Assembly: GCA_012031145.1 (NCBI GenBank)
Contig: JAAUUH010000010.1
Coordinates: forward strand, 1 to 48,759
Length of the DNA: 48,759 nucleotides
Direction of reading: 5' to 3'
Origin: Oscillatoriales cyanobacterium SM2_2_1
Lineage (GTDB): Bacteria > Cyanobacteriota > Cyanobacteriia > Pseudanabaenales > Pseudanabaenaceae
The translations under genes were made by a program, and so were the position numbers. Shown here piece after piece: positions 42,961 to 48,759 of the stretch (the stretch's first letter is position 1; every line of letters begins with the position of its first letter). The notes under the pieces were generated by a model. That model did no database searches and was not told where the DNA came from. It saw only the letters and a program-made list of their open reading frames with translations.

Positions 42961-45903
42961 CTACAGTCCATTGCCGATCAGAATGAAGGGGGCCCAGTAG
43001 TAGGGGTGGCTGAGGAGGAGTTCACCGGATTTTGGCTGCTGAATTAGGGCGCGCTGGGCGAGGGCCAGGGACTGTTCTTGGCTGCGGGTGCGATCGCGCA
43101 GTTGGTCATAGAGCGCATCCATAAAAATTTGGGTGCCGCCGTCGGAGACCTGCCACAGGGAGGCGATCGCCGCCCGAGCACCGGCGGTTTCCATCTGATA
43201 GCCGAAGCCCAATACCTCGGTGCCGTTACCCAAGCGCCCCCCCAGTCCGGTTTCGCAGGCACTGAGGACGATCAGTTCCACACCCCGCAAGGACCAAGTG
43301 GCAATATCCCGCAGGTTGGCGCGGCTGCCATCGCCAAATACCACAAAGGAATTCTCAGGGTTCCCCGCCACAAAAGCGGCGTGGGTTGCCAGGTGAATGA
43401 TATTAACCCGGGGAAATTGGGCGGTGGTGTTTTTGAGGGTAAACTCCCGATCCAGCAAGGTGAAGGATTGGGGAATCCGGGACACCAAACTTTGCACTTC
43501 CTTAGCGGCAAAGGGTAGACCAGAAAACCGAAACTGCTCCCGATCCACGGTGAAGTCAAAGGTGCCCGTGGTGAAGGCGGCAGCCAAAATTCGGGGGGCG
43601 GGGCGGGCGGTGGGGCGGAAGGTGGTCAGGCTAGAGGCTGTAATGTTATTGACGCGATATTGCTGCACCAGCCACTGCTGGCCGTCGTGGAGCGCCGCTA
43701 GGGGAAGATAGCGCAGTTGGCCATCGGGGGCGTAGAGAATGGTGTCAATCCGCCGCGCCGCCAGATCCTTGGCGATGGGTTGAACCAACCAGCCATAGAG
43801 TTGTTGCGCTGGTTGAAGCACATCGAGGGAACTGGGATCGCGCACATCCTCTCGAAATTGGGCGATCGCCCGGTTGAGTTGCACCCGCGACACTGGGAGT
43901 CGCCGATGGAGGGGGGCACCGTCGGCAAACAGCACGACTAAATCCAAGTGATCCTCGGAAATTAAGGGATAGAGCATAGCCGTGCGCTGGGGAAAGGCAC
44001 GAAGACTGCGTTGCAGGGGCGTGGCCTCGGTGGGTAGCCCTCCACCTGTGCGGGTCGTCACCCCCAACTGCCGGACGATCGCCCGCACCGCCGGACTCTC
44101 AATTAGGCTGCCCAGTTGCTCCCAAGCCTGGGATCGTAGGGTCAGGAGGTCATTAATCCGCCGTCGTTGCTCCGGAGTGCGACGCTCTTCAGGGATGCGT
44201 TGCAGGGGGATCAGTTCTTCACCAGCCCGAACCGCCCGGTTTTGAATACCGAGAAATTCTTGAAAAAAGCGATCCTCCGGCGGCAGTAGGGCCACACCTT
44301 GGCGGCTGGTCTCAGTGGCTCGCACCTGCTGAAAATAATTCTGTAACTCCTCCACCTTAAGGAGATCCAATACCTGTTGGGCTTCCAACAGCCGATCCTG
44401 GGCAATCAGCAAGTCGGCGAGGGTGCGGTAGGTCGATTCCACGGTGCCCACAAACTTTTGCTGCTCTGCCACTGGCAAAGCGCGCAGGTCTGCCCGTATG
44501 GCTTCCCGCAGATTCACCGACTGCTTGTAAAACAAAATTGCCAGTTCCGTTTGCTTTTGATCTGCCAGCAGATCGGCAATGTTGGCCAGTTGCAGTCCCT
44601 CACTAGGACGCTCCCCCAGTTGGCGGTGGATAGACAGGGCCCGTTGATAGAGCACCAGAGCTTCGGGAAATTGTCGGCGGTCTTGCAACAGCCGGGCCAA
44701 ATTGCCAGCAATGGCGGCTTCACTGCTGCGGTTGCCCACCTCAGCGACGATCGCCAAGGCTTGACGGTAGGCGGGTTCGGCGTCAGCAGGGCGGCGCAAA
44801 TTGCGATAGACCGCCGCAATGTTATTGAGGGTGTTGGCTTCGGACACCCGATCGCCCAGTTCCCGATGGATGGGTAGGGCCTGGTTATAAAACTTGAGGG
44901 CTTCGTCATAGCGGCGCAAATTGTCGTTACTGAGACCGACATTGCTGAGCACAATACTGAGATAACGGCGATCGCCCAGCTCCCGGAGAATCCTAGCCGC
45001 CTCCAGGTGGAAGGATAGGGCCCGGTCGGATTGCCCAATCACGTCGTAGACCGCACCGATGTTACTGCGGGTAACGGCTTCGCGATCGCGCGATTGGATC
45101 TGTTGCAGCAGCGTTAGGGACTGCTGGTAAAAGTCTAGGGCTTGGGAGTATTTCCCTTGGGAGCGGTAGATAGCGGCGATGTTATTGAGAATGCTAGCCG
45201 TAGTGCTGAGGTCATTGGCGCGACGGCTGAGGGCCCGGGCCCGTTCGTAGATTTTGAGGGCCGCCTCGTTTTGTCCCTGCCGCCGCAAACTAGTACCGAG
45301 GTTCAACAAGACGGCGCTATTGTCTGGCGCTAGGGCCAGGGCTTGCTGAAATGCATCACTAGCCTGGGGCAGTTGCTCTGCTGTCAGATACAGGCGTCCC
45401 AAACTATTGAGGACAGCAACAACCTCATTGACGTTATTCTGGTTGCGGTAAATGCCTAGGGCTTGCTGAAACTGGGCGATCGCCTCTGAAATTCGGCCCA
45501 ATTGCGTCAAAGCCCGGGCTAAATTGTCATGCACCACCGCCCGATCCCGGGAGGCATCGATCCCTGCATTCATCAGCACCTCTAGGGATTGGGCATAGGA
45601 CTGGGCTGCTTCAGGTAATTGCTCGAGGGCCTGCAACACCGTCCCCAGGAGATTGTGGGCCACCGCCAGGGAACGGCGATCGCCCGTCATCCGCAGTTCC
45701 GCAATCGCCCGCTCTAGGGAGGTGCGCGCCGCCGCCAGTTGCCGATCCGCAATTTGTTGGCGGGCTTGCTCTAACCATTGCCGCTGACTGGGTTGAGAGG
45801 CGGGCGGTAGGTTTTGGGCCAGAGTTGGTAGGGTTACCCCACTCCATAACCCGCCCCCTAGTCCAAGGACTAGGAAGAAAGCACCTGTTTTGCTTGTTGC
45901 CAT
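42961..45903 (-). CDS. Secreted TPR-CHAT domain protein
   Basis: The start at 45903 gives a clean signal peptide (MATSKTGAFFLVLGLGGG through TLPTLAQ); the frame opening at 45930 adds an unlikely extension. About 13 TPR units occupy residues 40-480, most with the Kinesin-light-chain-like pattern (YNQALPIHRELGDRVSEANT). The C-terminal CHAT domain is a caspase-like peptidase fold with His841 in IIHLATHAAF and Cys883 in LSACETGLG. The family is abundant in cyanobacteria; some cytosolic TPR-CHAT proteins are proteases, for example in type III-E CRISPR systems, but no CRISPR locus is here. The 5' end overlaps the end of mazG by 34 bases. Confidence 0.92.
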   Translation of the reverse strand: MATSKTGAFFLVLGLGGGLWSGVTLPTLAQNLPPASQPSQRQWLEQARQQIADRQLAAARTSLERAIAELRMTGDRRSLAVAHNLLGTVLQALEQLPEAAQSYAQSLEVLMNAGIDASRDRAVVHDNLARALTQLGRISEAIAQFQQALGIYRNQNNVNEVVAVLNSLGRLYLTAEQLPQASDAFQQALALAPDNSAVLLNLGTSLRRQGQNEAALKIYERARALSRRANDLSTTASILNNIAAIYRSQGKYSQALDFYQQSLTLLQQIQSRDREAVTRSNIGAVYDVIGQSDRALSFHLEAARILRELGDRRYLSIVLSNVGLSNDNLRRYDEALKFYNQALPIHRELGDRVSEANTLNNIAAVYRNLRRPADAEPAYRQALAIVAEVGNRSSEAAIAGNLARLLQDRRQFPEALVLYQRALSIHRQLGERPSEGLQLANIADLLADQKQTELAILFYKQSVNLREAIRADLRALPVAEQQKFVGTVESTYRTLADLLIAQDRLLEAQQVLDLLKVEELQNYFQQVRATETSRQGVALLPPEDRFFQEFLGIQNRAVRAGEELIPLQRIPEERRTPEQRRRINDLLTLRSQAWEQLGSLIESPAVRAIVRQLGVTTRTGGGLPTEATPLQRSLRAFPQRTAMLYPLISEDHLDLVVLFADGAPLHRRLPVSRVQLNRAIAQFREDVRDPSSLDVLQPAQQLYGWLVQPIAKDLAARRIDTILYAPDGQLRYLPLAALHDGQQWLVQQYRVNNITASSLTTFRPTARPAPRILAAAFTTGTFDFTVDREQFRFSGLPFAAKEVQSLVSRIPQSFTLLDREFTLKNTTAQFPRVNIIHLATHAAFVAGNPENSFVVFGDGSRANLRDIATWSLRGVELIVLSACETGLGGRLGNGTEVLGFGYQMETAGARAAIASLWQVSDGGTQIFMDALYDQLRDRTRSQEQSLALAQRALIQQPKSGELLLSHPYYWAPFILIGNGL

Positions 45904-46661
45904 AGGGACTCCAGTTCTGCGGTCGTACATTCCGTAATCGGCTTTGCACTTAATTGTTCCATCACCCGAAAGCGGCTGGCAAACTTATGGTTGGTCTGTT
46001 GCAGGGCGATCGCCGGATCAATGCCATGCCAGCGGGCCACCTGCACGACACTAAACAGCAGATCCCCCAGTTCTTCGGTGCGGTGTTCGGGAGTGGCGGC
46101 CGTTCGGAACTCCTGCACTTCCTCGGCTAGCTTTTGCCAGATTTGCTCCGGATTATCCCAGTCAAAGCCGTGTTGGGCCACCTTTTGGGAAATCTTTAGC
46201 GCCGCCGTCAGTGGGGGTAACGTGCGGGCATAGCGTTGGAGTTTGGCGCTGAGCTGACCCGCTTCCTCCGCAACTTCACCCTTCTCCTGGGCCTTAATCC
46301 GGTGCCAATTTCGGTTCACCTCCGCCGCATCCTGCACCGTGACGGTGCCGAACACGTGGGGATGACGACGGATCAGCTTTTCCGTTAGCCCCTCAATGAC
46401 CGTCTGCAAGGAAAACTGCCCCTGCTCTCCGCCAATCTGGGCATGGAGCACCACCTGCAGCAAGACATCCCCCAACTCCTCTGCAATATCTTCCGGCACA
46501 TTGCGGTTGAGGGCATCGACAAGCTCATAGGCTTCCTCGATCGCGAAGGGAATTAACGTTTGGGGCGTCTGGGCTAAATCCCAGGGACAGCCTCCCTCGG
46601 GCGATCGCAACTGGGACACCACTGCAATTAGGCGCTCAAATGCCGCAAGAGTTGGATTCAT
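45870..46661 (-). CDS. mazG: Nucleoside triphosphate pyrophosphohydrolase MazG
   Basis: MazG hydrolyses NTPs and dNTPs to monophosphates, cleaning aberrant nucleotides and, in E. coli, lowering ppGpp during starvation. Two MazG domains are visible: CPWDLAQTPQTLIPFAIEEAYELVDAL with the downstream EELGDVLLQVVLHA, and a second EEVQEF with EELGDLLFSVVQVARWHG. The start at 46661 is taken because AGGGGG lies about nine bases ahead; the GTG at 46670 is too close to it. It follows the TIGR03943-like gene by 12 bases and overlaps the TPR-CHAT gene. Confidence 0.94.
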   Translation of the reverse strand: MNPTLAAFERLIAVVSQLRSPEGGCPWDLAQTPQTLIPFAIEEAYELVDALNRNVPEDIAEELGDVLLQVVLHAQIGGEQGQFSLQTVIEGLTEKLIRRHPHVFGTVTVQDAAEVNRNWHRIKAQEKGEVAEEAGQLSAKLQRYARTLPPLTAALKISQKVAQHGFDWDNPEQIWQKLAEEVQEFRTAATPEHRTEELGDLLFSVVQVARWHGIDPAIALQQTNHKFASRFRVMEQLSAKPITECTTAELESLWQQAKQVLSS

Positions 46662-46673
46662 GATCGACACCCC

Positions 46674-47402
46674 CTAATATTCATAGGGATTTTTCGGCGT
46701 TGGCACCGGCGTTAGGTTGCTGGCTTGAACCACCAACTGCCGTCGCCCCGTGAGTTCCCGGGTCATCATTCGCCCCTCCACCTCCAGCCACTGATCCCCC
46801 TGGAACCTCTTGGCATCACCTTCCACCTGCACCGGCAAACTCACCGGATAGGCATCCGCCGCACAGCAGGTCAGCACAAACCGCACCAGCAAAAAAATAT
46901 CCTCCGGCATGGCCGGCGGGTGCACCACAAAACCCGTCACCTTGGCCTTTTGCCCTGTGTAGGCATCGGGCTCTGGGTAGGCATTGAGCGTTCGACTCCA
47001 CTCCACCAATGTCCGCTCTTCCGGGCGATTGGTAGCCCGAAAGGACTGGGGTACTGCCCGCGTTGCCGCCAAGTTATCCGTTACCCCTCGGTGCAGGGCC
47101 TTGTCACTAACAAACGCCCGTGGCTCCACCACAAAACCAACGATCGCCACCACAATCAGGATGCTATTACTCACTCGGGGCTGCAACAGCGCCACATGGT
47201 CACCGCGCTGCATGGGCTTAAACACCACCGCCCCCGCTGCCAAGCCCAGCAGCACCACCCCCGCCATCACCGTCATCGGCATGTAGTTGGGATGCACCAA
47301 TAGGTAAAGTTGCTCCATGAGCCACAGTTTCAGAATCAACGCACCCCATAAAAAGAGTGCCAGAGCATCCATCCAAACAAGTGCCATGAACTTAGTTTTC
47401 AC
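46674..47402 (-). CDS. TIGR03943/DUF1980 family membrane protein (YcgQ-like)
   Basis: The N-terminal half has several hydrophobic segments (LALFLWGALILKLWLMEQL, MTVMAGVVLLGLAAGAVVF, SILIVVAIVGFVV). The C-terminal half is soluble, with the family-typical LVRFVLTCCAADAYPV. Members are usually encoded beside a DUF318-type permease (YcgR-like), but none adjoins here. It heads a probable operon with mazG, 12 bases downstream. The function is uncertain. Confidence 0.85.
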   Translation of the reverse strand: MKTKFMALVWMDALALFLWGALILKLWLMEQLYLLVHPNYMPMTVMAGVVLLGLAAGAVVFKPMQRGDHVALLQPRVSNSILIVVAIVGFVVEPRAFVSDKALHRGVTDNLAATRAVPQSFRATNRPEERTLVEWSRTLNAYPEPDAYTGQKAKVTGFVVHPPAMPEDIFLLVRFVLTCCAADAYPVSLPVQVEGDAKRFQGDQWLEVEGRMMTRELTGRRQLVVQASNLTPVPTPKNPYEY

Positions 47403-47810
47403 CCAACTTGGTCGTTGCAGCCCAGCATAACCCGTTCCTGCCTTGATCGCCTAGGACAGAGAACGCAACTGTGCTTTGCTGCTGTTCCCCGCCGGAAGGG
47501 GGCGGGGGTCAAGGGTCACCGATCTGCCCCAAAAACTTACCTCGGCTCGCTTTGACCTGACCTCAGTAGGTTTTTTACTTAATTCAGTTCGCTTGAGACC
47601 GAGATAGGTAAATGCATATTGCCCTCATCTCCCAACCCCTTCTCCCAGAGCAGGAGAAGGGGAGTAAAGCCCATTTTCAGTTCCCCTCGCCCTTAATGGG
47701 AGAGGGGCTAGGGGTGAGGGTTCCAGAAAATCATGCGTAAGTCCTACGAGATCTCCAGATCATTTGACAGTCCTGAGTTAAAAGGGGCAAGGCATCCCCA
47801 TCGCCCAAAG
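47403..47810. other. Gene-free region with dispersed repeats
   Basis: About 400 bases without a credible gene. The first part is C-rich and unremarkable. The second half contains the two-hairpin dispersed repeat annotated at 47636-47720. Confidence 0.5.
47636..47720. repeat. Dispersed C/G-rich palindromic repeat, copy 2 (two hairpins)
   Basis: CCCCTTCTCC (47636-47645) pairs with GGAGAAGGGG (47653-47662). CCCCTCGCCC (from 47683) pairs with GGGAGAGGGG up to 47707, followed by CTAGGGGTGAGGG. The second hairpin and its tail match the copy at 12202-12236. Confidence 0.65.
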
Positions 47811-48089
47811 TCACTGCCCTAATCCTTGGCTGTGATAGGGTTCCACCACAAGCGATGCGTATTCATCCCTAGGCGGACAGTCCCTATCTGGCCTAGGAAT
47901 TTCTTCTGCTGCGGCAAACCACTGTTCCCACCTTACGCCCCAGTCAACTTCGGTGTTGTGCTGCGCCACCTTTTGCTCTTGAGTCTGCTGGTGCAAAAAG
48001 GCGATGAAGTCCAGCACTTGGCGCTGTGCCTTCGGGGGCAGGGCGGCGAAGGCTGCTAGTAGTTGCTCCTGTGTTGTGAGAGTTGTCAT
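47811..48089 (-). CDS. Small DUF2281-like protein (antitoxin-like)
   Basis: The N-terminal part LLAAFAALPPKAQRQVLDFIAFLHQQ matches the pattern of DUF2281 and related short antitoxin-type proteins. The C-terminal part (VDWGVRWEQWFAAAEEIP) is less familiar. The ATG at 48089 directly abuts the stop of the upstream TPR gene (TAA then ATG), with GGAGG inside the upstream coding end as ribosome binding site. It is therefore expressed with that gene. No toxin gene follows within the window, so a toxin-antitoxin role is unproven. Confidence 0.7.
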   Translation of the reverse strand: MTTLTTQEQLLAAFAALPPKAQRQVLDFIAFLHQQTQEQKVAQHNTEVDWGVRWEQWFAAAEEIPRPDRDCPPRDEYASLVVEPYHSQGLGQ

Positions 48090-48759
48090 TTAACCTCCCA
48101 GTTCTTTGATTCGATTTTGGGCGTCTTCATAATCCGAGGTTTTGCCCTGCTGTTGGTTGAGCCGTGCCGCTTCTCGCAAATCAGAAATCGCCCCCTCTTT
48201 GTCCCCCAACTCATACTTGGCAACCCCGCGATTGTTGTAGGCATAGGCATGGTCGGGATTCAGACGGATGGCTTCGCTGTAGTCGGCGATCGCCCCCTCT
48301 TTGTCCCCAAGGTCAGACTTGGCTAGCGCGCGATTGTAGTAAGCCCTGGCATAGTCGGGATTCAGGCGGATGGCTTCGCTGCGGCAGTCGATGGCACCAC
48401 GATAGTTTGCCCCTGCATGGAGCAAGCGCCCCTGTTCTTGGCAAAGTTCGGCTTTTCGTTCAGAATTTAAGCAATCTTCTCCCAGTTGCGCTTCAATTTC
48501 CCAGATGCGGTGTTTGATCTCCTGGGGGCTGAGCCGCTTGTACGATTCAAAGTCCGTATCCCTCAGCAGTTCGCCTAGGTGACGCTCCAAAGCTTCCCTT
48601 TCCGCAGGGTATTTGGTCACGCTCGATCGCCAATCAAAAAAGTCTGGGGCGCGGCGAATAAAGTATTTGATGCCATAGATCGGCAGCAAAAAACAAAGAT
48701 GCAGGTGGGGGAAGTACTCCCGGAAATTATCCCGTTGCCAGTTAAGGTCTTCCAACAGC
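48090..48759 (-). CDS. TPR protein, C-terminal part of a probable NTPase-TPR protein (partial, runs off the window)
   Basis: The frame stays open to the last base of the window, so the TTG at 48755 is not a convincing start and the gene most likely begins beyond the edge. The visible segment LEDLNWQRDNFREYFPHLHL, then RRAPDFFDWRSSV, resembles the region that follows the NTPase domain in many cyanobacterial AAA/STAND-TPR proteins. Two clear TPR units follow (YRGAIDCRSEAIRLNPDYAR, KEGAIADYSEAIRLNPDHAY) and a third, weaker one. The DNA of these repeats is itself a near-exact duplication. The DUF2281-like gene follows directly. Confidence 0.75.
   Translation of the reverse strand, partial: LLEDLNWQRDNFREYFPHLHLCFLLPIYGIKYFIRRAPDFFDWRSSVTKYPAEREALERHLGELLRDTDFESYKRLSPQEIKHRIWEIEAQLGEDCLNSERKAELCQEQGRLLHAGANYRGAIDCRSEAIRLNPDYARAYYNRALAKSDLGDKEGAIADYSEAIRLNPDHAYAYNNRGVAKYELGDKEGAISDLREAARLNQQQGKTSDYEDAQNRIKELGG

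Noticed and set aside
42961-45903. TPR-CHAT protein as part of a CRISPR type III-E-like system
   Set aside because: The protein has a signal peptide, and no CRISPR array, Cas7-11-like or other cas gene is present in the window.
46725-47303. 192-codon plus-strand open frame opposite the TIGR03943-like gene
   Set aside because: It is His/Arg/Pro/Gln-rich with no family resemblance; the minus-strand frame has membrane helices and a known signature.
48180-48400. Repeated DNA segments that could suggest a CRISPR-like or tandem array
   Set aside because: The repeats encode successive TPR units in one frame and have no unique spacers; they are ordinary protein-repeat DNA.

Overview
The window comes from a cyanobacterium. 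It carries the aerobic Mg-protoporphyrin IX monomethyl ester cyclase (acsF), a high-light-inducible protein, a thylakoid-type FtsH, a cyanobacterial-type CydAB oxidase, a glycogen branching enzyme and many cyanobacterial conserved proteins of unknown function. The HIP1 octamer GCGATCGC recurs roughly once per kilobase or more. I do not assign a genus. No phage, insertion sequence, rRNA operon or CRISPR array was seen.

Layout. 1-10 kb: a solitary cytosine-C5 DNA methyltransferase, glyA (minus strand), a Prx5-type peroxiredoxin, a branched-chain-amino-acid-type substrate-binding lipoprotein, a run of five unknown genes of which four are translationally coupled (5.3-7.9 kb), acsF, and a secreted protein with three peptidoglycan-binding repeats. 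10-14.6 kb: recQ, then a 3.6 kb stretch with no HIP1 site that holds an AT-rich orphan ORF and an inactivated BrnT/BrnA toxin-antitoxin pair. 14.6-22.5 kb: a large predicted outer-membrane protein with a small secreted partner, an ICMT-like membrane methyltransferase, a Rieske oxygenase, ftsH and a C39-like protease. 22.6-27 kb: a metallophosphoesterase, cydB, cydA (broken by a frameshift), an 800-base gene-free region with a MITE-like element, and tRNA-Ala(CGC). 27-32 kb: a Nudix hydrolase, a response regulator without its phosphoacceptor Asp, a TPR protein and an MHYT-domain hybrid histidine kinase (frameshifted). 32-42 kb: a secreted DUF4114/PEP-CTERM-like protein (frameshifted at the signal peptide), glyS, a CheW-like protein, glgB, a DCC-family protein, a sugar transferase with a structured leader, tal, a LapA-like protein and scpA. 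42-48.8 kb (minus strand): a cyanobacterial protein coupled to an Hli protein; a chain of TIGR03943-like protein, mazG and a secreted TPR-CHAT protein; and at the edge the 3' end of a probable NTPase-TPR gene followed by a DUF2281-like small protein.

Themes. Pigment synthesis and photoprotection (acsF, hli, ftsH), central carbon metabolism (glyA, tal, glgB), respiration (cydAB), envelope and exopolysaccharide functions (sugar transferase, outer-membrane protein, peptidoglycan-binding protein, PEP-CTERM-like protein) and signalling (MHYT kinase, atypical response regulator, CheW-like protein) are mixed in short operons, as is usual in cyanobacteria. Four separate reading-frame breaks (brnA, cydA, the MHYT kinase and the DUF4114 gene) are each the loss of exactly one base. 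They are either systematic sequence errors or real decay, and this should be settled before any of these genes is called a pseudogene.

The best candidates for something undescribed are the coupled unknown gene run at 5.3-7.9 kb, the outer-membrane/secreted pair at 14.6-17.8 kb, the MITE-like element near 26.5 kb and the structured leader near 38.6 kb. All statements rest on reading the sequence; no database search was possible.
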